Source: Quercus robur (lineage: Eukaryota; Streptophyta; Magnoliopsida; Fagales; Fagaceae). Taken from it: a stretch of 64,000 nt of DNA. The stretch spans positions 18,451,656 through 18,515,655 of the forward strand of contig NC_065538.1 in NCBI RefSeq assembly GCF_932294415.1. The letters are read 5' to 3'. How positions within the stretch are numbered: position 1 is the first letter of the stretch; every line of letters starts with the position of its first letter. Made by a program: the position numbers and the translations under genes. Shown here piece by piece: positions 1-11,853 of the stretch. The notes below the pieces were generated by a model that saw nothing but the letters and a program-made list of their open reading frames with translations, did no database searches and was not told the origin of the DNA.

Positions 1-1230
1 TCCTCAATTAGCCTTTGAATGGCTAAAAATATAAATAAAATAAATAGTAGAAAAGATCTATTTGATTTTGTTTGCAAGAGCCATTTTCCACAACTCAGCC
101 TAGTCAGAACCTTACCGAACCTTTCTTTTTTATTCTTATGAAACATAGAAAAAATGTTGATCTTGGTTAGAGAGTCAATGCTCAATTTACCCAGCTCCTC
201 TATTAGCCTTTGAAAGACTAAATATATAAATAAAATAAATAATAGAAAGATCTCTTTAATGTTGTCCACAACCCAACATAGTCAGGACCTTGCCGAGCCT
301 TTATTTTTTGTTCCTATGAATTACACAAAAAAAAAAAAAAAAATGTTAATATTCGCTATAGGATCAATGAGCAACTTACCCAACTCCTCTATTAGTCTTT
401 GAACTGCTAAATATATTAATAAAATAAATAATAGAAAACATCTCTTTGATTTTGCCTACAAAAGCCTTTTTTTACATCCATAACTCAATCTAGTTAGGAC
501 CTCGCCGAGCCTTTCTTCTTTATTGCTATGAATCATTAAAAAAAAAATGTTAATCTTGGCTTGAGGGTTGATGAGAAACTTACCCAGTTCCTCTATTAAC
601 CTTTGAAAGGCTAATTATATAAATAAAATAAATAATGGAAAAGATCTCTTTCATTTTGTCCACAACCCAGCCTAGTCAGGACATCATCGAGCCTTTCTCT
701 TTTGTTCCTATGAATCATAGAAAAAAATGTTAATCCGCGTTAAAGGGTCGATGCTCAACTTACCCGGCTCCTCTATTAGCTTTTAAACGGCTAAATATAT
801 ACATAAAATAAATATATTAATAAAATAAATAATAGAAATGACCTTTTAAATTTTTTCTTCAAAAGCCTTTTTTACTTCCACAACCTAGTCTAGTCAAGAC
901 CTCGTCAAGCCTTTTTTTTTTTTTATTCCTATGAATTATAGAAAAAAAGAATGTTAATCTAGGCTAGAGGGTTGATGAGCAACTTATCTAGCTCAGCCAT
1001 TAGCCTATGAAAGGCTAATTATACAAATAAAATAAATAATAGAAAAGATCTCTTTGATTTTTTCCACAACTGAGCCTAGTTAGGACCTCGCCAAGCCTTT
1101 CTTTATTGTTCTTATGAATAATTAAAAAAAAAATGTTAATCTTGGATAAAGGGTCAATGCTTAACTTACCCGACTCCTCTATGAGCCTTTGAACGGGTAA
1201 AAATATAAATAAAATAAATATAGTAAAGTG
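1..1230. repeat. Degenerate tandem satellite, unit about 190-200 bp, block 1
   Basis: The phrase CTCCTCTATTAGCCTTTGAA or a close variant recurs at about 190, 378, 580, 760, 982 and 1168, so the spacing is about 180-220 bp. Each unit also carries an A/T-rich AATAAAATAAATA stretch, a CCTAGTCAGGACC-like segment and an A-tract followed by TGTTAATCTTGG. No open reading frame spans the units. The block starts at the window edge, so its true length is unknown. The same unit returns at 18.2-19.26 kb. Confidence 0.85.
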
Positions 1231-2704
1231 AGCTAACTAAGTTTTCTATCTTAACAGTGTCAAGATCCTTGCTTCCACAATGACAGCCACTTTGGGATGG
1301 AACCTCTTAGTAGGGAGAGATCTAACGACTTTCCTAGCTATATTGGACTCAGGGATTCATTCTCCTAGGTTAAAGCTTGAATTAACAGTCACTTAGTTTG
1401 GTGTAGAACTCACAAAAGCTTCATCCTAATCTCTTATAACCTAGATGTTAACATTTGTAATTTTGTGTTCTTCGCAGTTTTAATTCCCTCATTAGTTGTT
1501 TCCAAGAGATACCAAACCACTTTACTTTTCTCACACATAAATATATTTTCAAACTCTTCTTGTGAGACAAACATGAAAATGGCATTCAATCCTTTACTAC
1601 TCCAATTGCTTTCACATCAATCATCCTTAGACCACTCACCTACACTAGTTTAAGGTTCGGTCCAACCCTCTTCAACAAACAATCATACCTTTTCATCAAT
1701 AGATTTCGAGAACATTCTTGTGTGAACCTTACAATAAGCATAAGTATTGCCATCAAAGTCTAGACATTAATGGGCCATGCTTTATCCATGACAGCCAGGC
1801 TCAAGCATCAGTGGATCACACTCAAGATAGTAAAACACAACTAATTAAGTGAACATGAACTCATAAAAAATCTTATTTAGACCCAATTATAACTTAACCA
1901 ATAAATATTCAATCAACCAGATATTTTTATTTTACGCATAAGTAAACAATCTATCTAGGGCCAAATCTATCACAGCAATAAAGATAAAAACATGAAGATT
2001 TAGTAACAAAGTTTAAAGCCAAAGAACTTCTTCAGTGAAAACAAAAAAAACAAAAAATACACCACTCCGGGATATTGAACCCCATAAGGCAATTAATTAT
2101 AATGAATGATTTTACAGACTCTCACAAAACCTTTATAACTAGACCCTACTAACACAGTAGTATTGAGTTCACCACTGGAACTCCAAAAACCTCTACACTT
2201 CTTCTACATGAATTCCAAGATATCAATGCAAGCACTAATGTTGAGCAATGAACTTTTTAGTTTAAATAAAATTTGGAACTTGAAGTTAATCAAAGGTATG
2301 CCATGAGAATGCAAAGCCCAGCACAAGATCAAGATCAAACTAGGGGAGGTTAGAACTTAGAAGCAAGGAGGCTCTGCAGAGTTTTCTAGAGTGACTTGCC
2401 TACCTACTGAGTAAGATGTGCCTTGCTATATTCAAGAAATTGTGCACATCTTGCTCACCAAGTCATGTTTTATAAAAACAATATCTGACCATCTCGCTTG
2501 AGTGAGACTTGAGCAAGATGCAAGCAAAACTTTCGGGTTGATCAATTGATTTGTTCAAGCAAGAATGAAGTTCCCATGTGCAACCTTACTGTTTCAATTG
2601 AGCAGAAATTGGTTCCACTCGAGCGAGCTACCCTAAATTACACATCATCTAGAAATTTCAAGATTTGGCTCTCTTCACAAATGAACAAGGATACAAATCA
2701 TATT
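1231..2704. other. Non-coding stretch, nothing recognised
   Basis: No open frame here has recognisable protein content and I saw no terminal repeats. The short open frames have random-looking composition. It lies between the satellite block and the 356-bp duplication. Confidence 0.5.
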
Positions 2705-3416
2705 GTAGATTACATTGCCAACAGATATTGCCAATCAAAATCTTACCACAATAGTATTTGTAACCCGAAGAACTTTGCAGTAGTTGTACTTTCAAGCTCA
2801 ATGCGTAGCTTCTTTGTCCAAATTTGTAACCCATGCCTCTCATGTATATGAAAGGATTGCTAATTTTTCACTCTTATAGAAATAGTTGTACAGAATTTAA
2901 TTCCCTTTTTCCAATACTTTCTCATATTTATGCAAAATCCAGCTATACATTTCTTTAATCTCCAATTAATAGCATTATCTAGTCTTTTCTAAATATCACA
3001 TTCAGCATTATAACTTTACATTCTCAAATTCTTGAAATTGTAAAACAGTCATGTTTACTTGTAGATTACATTGCCAACAGATATTGCCAATCAAAATCTT
3101 ACCACAATAGTATTTGTAACCCGAAGAACTTTGCAGTAGTTGTACTTTCAAGCTCAATTTGTAGCTTCATTGTCCAAATTTGTAACCCATGCCTCTCATG
3201 TATATGAAAGGATTGCTAATTTTTCACTCTTATGGAAATAGTTGTACAGAATTTAATTCCCTTTTTCCAATACTTTCTCATATTTCTGCATAATCTAGGT
3301 ATACATTTCTTTAATCTCCAATTAATAGCATTATCTAGTCTTTTCTAAATATCACATTCAGCATTATAACTTTACATTCTCAAATTCTTGAAATTGTAAA
3401 ACAGTCATGTTTACTT
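2705..3416. repeat. Tandem direct duplication, two 356-bp copies
   Basis: The segment beginning GTAGATTACATTGCCAACAG at 2705 is repeated at 3061 with only a few differences, for example AATGCGTAGC against AATTTGTAGC and TTATGCAAAATC against TTCTGCATAATC. Copy 1 runs 2705-3060 and copy 2 runs 3061-3416, directly abutting. The high identity suggests a recent duplication. No coding content is evident. Confidence 0.9.
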
Positions 3417-4812
3417 TTAATGTCCTGTGAACTTATTGGGGTCAGCTATATTCATTTGCATCTAACTTACCGAGTGACCAAAATCCCCTTAGGAGTTAGA
3501 ACTCCTTGCTCCAAAATCTTCACTTGGTAACCTTTATATATTACTCTACTTTGTAAGTATTTTGCTTTTCTCTCTCTTTCACAATTCAGTAAACTTGATT
3601 TTAAAGGCCTGTAAAAAATGACTTCCATAAAGTTGCAAGCACTTTTTCTCTACAAAGATTCAATCTTCAAAGAGAGATCAAGGCAGCAAAGACTAATGAT
3701 AGCCTCTCATAAAGGTTAACTAATCAGTTCTTCAAGTTGGTGGGACTCAAGGAAAAGGAATTATATATGACAGTCACCAAGGAAGCCACCTAGCAACAGT
3801 TATCATGTCCAGGCCTAAATGTCCAAGTCATTCTTTAACTAGTGAAAAAGTGGATATTTTCTACCGGTGTCTTCATCTTAACGCCAAATAGCCAAATATT
3901 TTGTATATAAGGCTGTCTCACCCAAACTGTAGGAAGCCAATTCTGTTCAAGGTTCTGTCTCACCCACACAGGAAGAAGCCATGTGTTGGAACATGAGAGC
4001 ACTTGAATTAGAGTAAATCCTGGGAACTAGTAAGCTTACCTGTAGAATATCCCTGGTTGATAGTGTGGGACAACAGAAACTTATATATGGAAATTCTCTA
4101 AGCCTCACAAGACACAACCTGATATTGTATGTATGGTCAACTTACAGATTCCTTGACAAAGGTTATACACTTTTACTATATTAAAATCCATTTTTATTGC
4201 AATTAACTTTAGTCACCATTCAGCCATTTTAAGAGGTTGAACAATAAACAAGCATTTGCAGAAAGCAGTAGTGTAGAAGCAACACATAAGATCAAAGCCA
4301 AAGATGACTTTGTGAATTCTCTGGCCAAAATTTGCTTTATAAAATTTGAGTCTTGTACATGCATAGAGTAGAAGGCCTTCAATTCAACGTATCATATTAT
4401 ATTCTATGATAAGGTAAAACTTAATGCAAAATATAAATAAAATATCAAAACGGGCTATGGACTGATGTGCAATGAAACAAATATTCTCTCAGTTATTACT
4501 CTAAATTTAGTTAAATACAATCTCAGTACCTTGTCTTAACAAATAAAGTTTTCCTAACGCAACAATGCCTGAACTCCAACTTCTTAAGTTCAGTGCTAAA
4601 TCATATGAAAGCGCCCCCCCACCCCCCCCAAAAAAAAAAAAAAAAAAAAAAAACATTGATATATAGGGATCAAGTATACACAGTTTCTGCATAATTAGCT
4701 TAAGGCCAAAGAATGAGTAATCAACATTCTTATCCCAATTTTAACAATTACCATTAGAAGAATACAGTGTAGAATGCACTAAACAAATGATTTCTGATCC
4801 CTAGAGCAGATA
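3417..4812. other. Intergenic and 3' flank of the HVA22-like gene
   Basis: Nothing coding is recognised. The stretch includes a C-rich then A-rich simple tract at 4614-4652. The part nearest 4812 should contain the 3' UTR of the minus-strand HVA22-like gene, but no polyadenylation site can be assigned with confidence. Confidence 0.4.
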
Positions 4813-5215
4813 TTACTTTTCCTTGTCAATGGATACCTTATCAGATTTAGGCCGTGATGCTGAATGAGAAGAAACATACTGCAGAATCTCAAAAAACCTT
4901 GTCTGGCCAAAACTCACAGCCTTTTGCCAATACAGAATTGCAATATCCACAGCCTTAACCCTCAACTCCAATAAGGTGTGATCAATTTCCCCTTCATGTT
5001 TAGCCACATAAGGCCGGAAGAAAGAATTATAAACATATGATGTTCCCTAGAAACAATTAAAAATTATTATGTCAAAGAAACTGTTAGGAATGTATAAGTT
5101 AATTAAACAAAATAGTTCTGCAAGTTCAAGATGTCAAATGCATGCCTTTGTTTTAGGATGCCAAAGATACATAAAGATTGCCAACTTTGCTTCACTGTAC
5201 AGAGGTAGCCTTGTC

Positions 5216-5256
<41 letters not shown>

Positions 5257-5717
5257 AAGAAAGTCAAGAATCCAAAAATAAATGCAAAAGAGAATAGGAC
5301 TATATGAAAAATCAGCTTATTTGTGTTGTGTTAAAAAATTGCATACCATGAAATGAAAGTATCCCCAATTCTCTCAAAGACTGTAAGCATAGCAACAATA
5401 GTCCTACAAAATTAGAAGATGACACATTTTAGCACTAAAATAAGTTGTACCCTAAGATACTATCATACTAGCACAGCATGAAAATACATACCAGTATTGG
5501 CACCAAAAAAGAAGTTGCTCCATCTCTGGCTTATTCTTCTCCAAAGTTTTAAAACACTCATAAGCCGGATAGGTATAGCCAAAAACAAGTCTGCAAATAC
5601 AAGTTAATGTTGTTAAATTTCCTGTATAACAAACAAGCAAAACTGATGAAAATGGGGAATTCCCATATCACTTTTTGTTACATACAGAAGTGCCCTTGAA
5701 AGAAATGACCCCATCAT
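4813..5717 (-). CDS. HVA22-like protein (TB2/DP1/HVA22 family), 5 exons
   Basis: Minus-strand exons are 5686-5717, 5492-5590, 5347-5403, 5146-5209 and 4813-5046. Together they make 486 nt, or 161 residues plus stop, with the frame kept across every junction. The protein starts MMGSFLSRALL, continues with VFGYTYPAYECFKTLEKNKP and LTVFERIGDTFISW, then LPLYSEAKLAIFMYLWHPKT, and ends with a FFRPYVAKHEGEIDH segment and a basic tail. This order matches the plant HVA22 / yeast Yop1 / animal REEP5 family. Those are ER membrane proteins with hydrophobic hairpins that shape tubular ER, and some plant members respond to abscisic acid or stress. Length and motif order fit a complete copy. The second ATG (5712-5714) is an equally good start. 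Intron 4 appears to begin with GC (AAG|GCATGC) rather than GT. Intron 3 ends in a 38-base T tract. I did not place a promoter. Confidence 0.9.
5217..5254. repeat. Poly(A/T) tract of 38 bases inside an HVA22 intron
   Basis: An uninterrupted run of A on the plus strand. On the gene's strand it is a T tract ending 7 bases before the 3' splice site of exon 4 (GGACAAG then exon). It may serve as the polypyrimidine tract. The length is likely to vary between alleles or to be misassembled. Confidence 0.85.
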
Positions 5718-8422
5718 TTTGAGTCCCGAAAACAATTGGTGCATTTATTTCTCAACTTTATGACATCAATTCTATCTGAAATGAGAAAAAAAAACAAATC
5801 CCTGATAAGTTTGAGGAAGTCACAACAGATATTTCCTAATCATGGGCCAATATCAAAGGTTGATAACTCAGTCGACTACCAAATATACAAGCAAAATTCA
5901 ACATTTGAACAATAGATGAAGTTATTAAGATAAGACCCACTTGTCAAATTTTTTTTCTTTTTTTTGTGCCTTTCACTACAAATTTTATAATTGCTAAGTT
6001 GATCAACTGTAAGTGATGGACACAATTAAGTACTAACATTCAGGGACCCGTCATTTTTTCTCTATCCCTCATAATTGACTAACAGAATAAATGTGAAATC
6101 GGTTGTAAAAAAAGGTTAACATTAATGTATGCCTAAAGTCTAGAGAAGTGTTAGTAAAACTTGAAATAAATGCATTAACATATAGAGAGGACAGAGGAAT
6201 AGAGCATACAGGTTTAGAGAGAGTCTGAGAATGTGAAAAAGTTGTATTCAATTACGAAGTGGAAAAACCGAATCGACATTTTGATCAAGCAGAATGTGGC
6301 ACGAAACGGCGCGAATAGAGAGTGCCTTTGGTTTTGAATTTCCTTTTGACAGTTTTTGTAGTTAACCGCAGGACTCCCTCTCGGTTGCCGTGGTTTAGTG
6401 CCACATCGATCATATTATTCAATCACTCTGAAACCGCTGTTCATAAGGCCGACTTCTATAAGATCATCACCATGCTTTTGGCTAGTAGTTTTTTTTTTAA
6501 ATCCTTTTTTGATCGGCAAGCCTTTGGCTAGCTTATTTGTTTAAAAGCGAGACAAAATAGGTTTTAACCGGGAAAAAAAAAATTTAAGTAAATAAATTTT
6601 TTTTAGAGAGAGATTTTAAGTAAATAAATTGATTTATTTAAGTTGATTTTAAGTAAATAAGATAGTATTTTTATTGTAGTTTTGGCTGGGTGCTAAATTA
6701 TTGTGCCGAAAGAAAAAGGTCTGCATCTAATCTGATACGGGGTGAACCAATTATCAAAAATAATGTGCAAAGCTTCGGTTTGGTGTGCTCAGTTTTTGAT
6801 GACAATCATTTTATACTTCGGTTTGTTAATTTTTAATGACAATCAGTTTTTGATTCAAATTTTTAATTTTTAATTTTTTTTCCAGATTTTTGTAAATGTT
6901 TAAATTTTTTGAAAATGCCGACACAAAAACGCAAGTATAAACTTGTTTTTTTTTTTTTAATGAATATGGACTTGTTTTTTTTAGTAACTAGTCCGAAACA
7001 CATATGATGCACCGGAAAACTTTGCCTAAAAGTATGTTGGTCTCAAACTTTACATATAAAATATAATTAAATTATATTGGTCTCAGGGCCGGCTCAACAA
7101 ATTTGGAGGCCTTAGGCGAAAACTTTAGGCAGAATTTTTTTTAATTATTTAAATATTAATTAGATAATATTTATTTAATTTTTAATTTTTTTAATATTTA
7201 GTATCTATTTATCATTCTCTTTGAGATACAAAATTACTAATTAAATTTTTACATTTAAGTTTTATTAACATTTTCTTTTAATATCACTTAATCTTTAAGT
7301 AATAATTTGTAATTAAAATAAAACATGATCTGTAATAGAAAAATTATTAATTTTATGGAATAAAAAATTATTTATCACATAGGGACTAATGATATAAGAA
7401 TCTGGAAAAAAAATATATCTGAACTTATTATCCTAAAATTTTAACTTATTATCCTAAAATATATTATCTACTAAAGGGACAAATGATATAAGAATCTATT
7501 AACACAGTATCTCAATTGTTTGTCAATATCTGAACTTATGATCATCTTTATGCTTATGATGGACTTACCACTTTCATGCATTTGTGTAAAAAAAATAAAA
7601 AATAAAAAACCTACAATTTGAAGGCACACAAACAATTTGATCCAACTTGTAGTGAATTTCTTAATTGGTTGTAGGAGCATATCAAAAATCGTTAACAAAT
7701 TGGTTTTCATACCTAGTACCATAGCATCATTGACGACTCAAAATTTAATATGAATATAATTAAATGCAATATGACTATTGGTGACTATGCCATATCACAT
7801 AGCATTTGACTTTTTCTTTAACACAGAAAATTCTTAGGTACTCTTGGAATATAGTAAAATGGTGCTTCCTCCTTTCACATTCATGATAGACTCCACCATG
7901 AATTTAATGAGTGGATCCTACCATAAATTTGAGATAAGGGAACACTATTCACCGTGCTCTGGAAGTACCTAAGAGTTACTCCTATAACATAGCAAGAGAA
8001 GCACTCATCATCTTAGCAGACAATCCTTCCAATTTGTAGCTCATTGGTAAGATTGAATATTATCTTCAATTTGGGAAATCCTAATATAGCACTCAAAATG
8101 TGAGAGAGAGAGAGAAATTTTGGAAGAGGAAGAGAAAATAGAGTGGTGAGACTATACATTTCCTTTTTATTTTTATTTTTTGGAGTGATTATATATATTC
8201 TTTGACCATACATCTCTATTTGTTTAAACAGAAGGACTGAATTAAGACTTGAAAAATGAGTAGCAACATTAGTTTGGTCAGTTGCTAGTCGCGAGTCAAT
8301 TGCAAGATCCAATTGCGAGACTCCTCTTAAATGCACACAACTTGAGTTTAAACTAATCTAATAATGAGTAATGTATTTCGTAATCCAAAACACCAAAAAA
8401 AACGTAAACTAAAAAAAATTAA
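5718..8422. other. Upstream region of HVA22 and intergenic DNA
   Basis: The part next to 5718 should hold the 5' UTR and promoter of the minus-strand HVA22-like gene, but no TATA box or 5' UTR intron can be fixed. The rest is very AT-rich and has no recognisable coding sequence. A fragment of a hAT-like element end lies at about 7085. Confidence 0.4.
7085..7135 (+). mobile_element. hAT-like element end (fragment)
   Basis: CAGGGCCGGCTCAAC followed by TTTGGAGGCCTTAGGCGAAA closely resembles the left end of the complete hAT-type element at 35608 (CAGGGCCGGCCCAAG and TTTGGAGGTCTAAGGCGAAA). I found no matching right end within the next kilobase, so this is either a truncated copy or one whose other end has decayed. 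Confidence 0.55.
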
Positions 8423-9211
8423 TAAAACTTAACAATGATTAATTGAACCAATATTAGGATAAAATTTTGTTTTTTATAATCTATTAAGGTTATTTTCTTT
8501 GTAGAAATTTAAAATTTCAGCCACCCAAAACATATTATCAAATAAACAATTATTAGCGAAAACTAAGAATTAAATTTCTATACATGCATTGTTATAAAAT
8601 AATAATAATAAAAATAAAATTGCAAAAGTTAAAATTTGTCACATATCCGATTATTTTCGTTTGGCTAACTTTGGCTTTTCTTTAAATAAATGGCATTATA
8701 GAGTACTTCTAATACAACTATTAAGAGTACTTCGTCCACCACAAATGATTAGAAAATAAACAAAAATTAGTAAAGTCTCATCGTTTAACATCTAAATTGA
8801 GCACTATAAAAAATCATGCTATGTAATAGAATAAATACCAAATTATCCAAATCATGCTATGTAATAGAATAATATTATATTTTTATATGTTATATTTAAT
8901 TCTTTAGAACGCAATATGATAACATTTAACAATCAAAGAGAATAAAAAAATAAATAAAACAACAACAAAAACAACAATTTAAAAAGCTAAACTAAATCAC
9001 AATTTAAAAAACAAAACTAAATCGCATTGACCCAAAATAGGTTTTTTAAGAATATAAAAAATTATCAACATAAAGTAGAGATGTAAGAAAAAAAAATCCA
9101 CCAAAAAATTTAGAGAGTGAGAGGGAGAGAGAGAGAGAACCTTTTTTTTTTTTTTTTTTTGAGGGAAAATTATGCATAGAATAAAAGAGATAGTAACAAA
9201 TTTATAGTAAT
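8423..9211. repeat. Tandem duplication, copy 1 (about 790 bp)
   Basis: From about 8428 (ACTTAACAATGATTAATTG) the sequence is repeated from about 9217 (ACTTAACAATAATTAATTG) with scattered substitutions. It ends near ACAAATTTATAGTAA. Copy 1 is uninterrupted and keeps GCAATATGATAACATTTAAC at about 8911-8930, which is the empty version of the site where the LTR element entered copy 2. It is AT-rich with a GA-repeat and a T tract, and has no coding content. Confidence 0.8.
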
Positions 9212-9711
9212 AAAACTTAACAATAATTAATTGAATCAATATTAGGATAAAATTTTGTTTTTGATAATCTATTAAGGTTATTTTCTTTGTAGAAATTTAA
9301 AATTTCAGCCACCCAAAACATATTATCAAATAAACAATTATTAACAAAATCTAATAATTAAATTTCTATACATGCATTGTTATAAAATAATAATAATAAA
9401 AATAAAATTGCAAAAGTTAAAATTTGTCACCTATCCGATTATTTTTGTTTGGCTAACCTTTACTTTTCTTTAAATAAATGGCATAATAGAGTACTTCTAA
9501 TACAACTATTAAGAGTACTTTATCCACCACAAAGGATTAGAAAATAAACAAAAATTAGTAAAGTCTCATAGTTTAACATCTAAATTGAGCACTATAAAAA
9601 ATCATGCTATTTAATAGAATAAATACCAAATTATCCAAATCATGGTATATAATATAATAATATTATATTTTTATATGCTATATTTAATTCTTTAGAACGC
9701 AATATGATAAC

Positions 9712-10324
9712 TGTGGGGCCCGACAACAGATGGGCCAGATCCACCTATTCACGGGGATACTTAAGGCCCAAGCCGAGGAGGATAGTAGTCCCAGCCCAAT
9801 AAACACAAAGCACTAATGGGCCATAGAAGCCGCCGAGGAAGGTACAGCCCTCGGTTAGCCCAGAGCTACACTAAGGAAAGGGGCAAAAGTGGTATAGGGA
9901 TAATCTTGTAAGAAATCTAAAATATCTAGGAAAGGCTGCCAATACTACCGGCCCTAGACAGAGCTTTGCCTCTCACAGAGTCGTGTTTCTTTGGCCTACT
10001 CAACCACTCCCAGCAACTCAGGTCTGAAACTGATGGGACAGGTGTCAGTCTTGGAAAGTCCGACCCTACACGTGGACGAAGGAAATTGAATGCATGCTAA
10101 TATAAAAGGAAAATATCCAACCTAAAGAAAGGGGGATTTCTCTGGAAAGAAGAAAGACCTAAAGGGGTGAACACCTCTAGATCATGCATGAACAACTCAA
10201 CTAAACCACGGCTGAGTAAACATGGTTTAGCCTTTCGACCCCATTCTCTACAAATGATATTGTACGGGTCCATTTACGTGTGAACCCAACCCTACCGTGG
10301 GCCCACGCGAACTGTGTCCCTACA
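9712..10324 (+). repeat. 5' LTR, 613 bp
   Basis: Starts TGTGGGGCCCGAC and ends TGTCCCTACA. A TATAAAA motif after GCATGCTAA (about 10101) is a candidate core promoter. The start is fixed by the target duplication and the end by comparison with the 3' LTR. Confidence 0.93.
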
Positions 10325-10580
10325 ATTGGCGCCGTCTGTGGGGAGGCTTGCATGTTAGCTCGAGCGATGGTGAAGTTGAGCTTCCGTCGAACAAGGGGCT
10401 ACGAAGGTGCCTATATCACCGGCGACACATTACTGATGTTCCAACATAAGCTCTTACTAGGGGCTACGTTCCACGTCGTCGACGACATAGACAAGCCTAG
10501 GGGCTTCAAACACCAGGCCAGCTCCCCCCACCTTGTTCGAAGAGTCAAGCCTTCAGAAAACAAGCAAATAAAAAGAAACA

Positions 10581-11853
10581 AAAGCAAGTTTTGGACAGAA
10601 CCAAGGCCTTGCATGGTCCTCGGACCCAAGCCTCTGGGGAAACCAACTACTTACAAAGAAAAAGCAAGTTTTGGACAGAACCAAGGCCTTGCATGGTCCT
10701 CGGACCCAAGCCTCTGGGGAAACCAACTACTTGCAAAGAAAAAGCAAGTTTTGGACAGAACCAAGGCCTTGCATGGTCCTCGGACCCAAGCCTCTGGGGA
10801 AACCAACTACTTGCAAAGAAAAAGCAAGTTTTGGACAGAACCAAGGCCTTGCATGGTCCTCGGACCCAAGCCTCTGGGGAAACCAACTACTTGCAAAGAA
10901 AAAGCAAGTTTTGGACAGAACCAAGGCCTTGCATGGTCCTCGGACCCAAGCCTCTGGGGAAACCAACTACTTACAAAGAAAAAGCAAGTTTTGGACAGAA
11001 CCAAGGCCTTGCATGGTCCTCGGACCCAAGCCTCTGGGGAAACCAACTACTTACAAAGAAAAAGCAAGTTTTGGACAGAACCAAGGCCTTGCATGGTCCT
11101 CGGACCCAAGCCTCTGGGGAAACCAACTACTTACAAAGAAAAAGCAAGTTTTGGACAGAACCAAGGCCTTGCATGGTCCTCGGACCCAAGCCTCTGGGGA
11201 AACCAACTACTTACAAAGAAAAAGCAAGTTTTGGACAGAACCAAGGCCTTGCATGGTCCTCGGACCCAAGCCTCTGGGGAAACCAACTACTTACAAAGGA
11301 AAAGCAAGTTTTGGACAGAACCAAGGCCTTGCATGGTCCTCGGACCCAAGCCTCTGGGGAAACCAACTACTTACAAAGAAAAAGCAAGTCTTGGACAGAA
11401 CCAAGGCCTTGCATGGTCCTCGGACCCAAGCCTCTGGGGAAACCAACTACTTACAAAGAAAAAGCAAGTCTTGGACAGAACCAAGGCCTTGCATGGTCCT
11501 CGGACCCAAGCCTCTGGGGAAACCAACTACTTACAAAGAAAAAGCAAGTCTTGGACAGAACCAAGGCCTTGCATGGTCCTCGGACCCAAGCCTCTGGGGA
11601 AACCAACTACTTACAAAGAAAAAGCAAGTCTTGGACAGAACCAAGGCCTTGCATGGTCCTCGGACCCAAGCCTCTGGGGAAACCAACTACTTACAAAGAA
11701 AAAGCAAGTCTTGGACAGAACCAAGGCCTTGCATGGTCCTCGGACCCAAGCCTCTGGGGAAACCAACTACTTACAAAGAAAAAGCAAGTCTTGGACAGAA
11801 CCAAGGCCTTGCATGGTCCTCGGACCCAAGCCTCTGGGGAAATCAACTACTTA
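10581..11853 (+). repeat. 80-bp tandem array, 16 copies, inside the LTR element
   Basis: Copies start every 80 bases from 10581 to 11781. The last is slightly shortened and ends in AAATCAACTACTTAAATGG. The unit starts AAAGCAAGTTTTGGACAGAA and contains TGGTCCTCGGACCCAAGCC. Differences are few and clustered: TTGCAAAGAA replaces TTACAAAGAA in copies 2-4, CAAGTC replaces CAAGTT in copies 11-16, and GGAAAAGC occurs once near 11298. Since 80 is not a multiple of 3, the three forward frames permute from copy to copy. All three stay open for over a kilobase, giving an 80-residue periodic translation. A 524-codon frame (10280-11854) starts inside the LTR and crosses the primer-binding site, so I do not call it a gene. 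Confidence 0.97.

Noticed and set aside
4507-4692. Minus-strand frame rich in F and G
   Set aside because: It comes from the C-then-A simple tract at 4614-4652.
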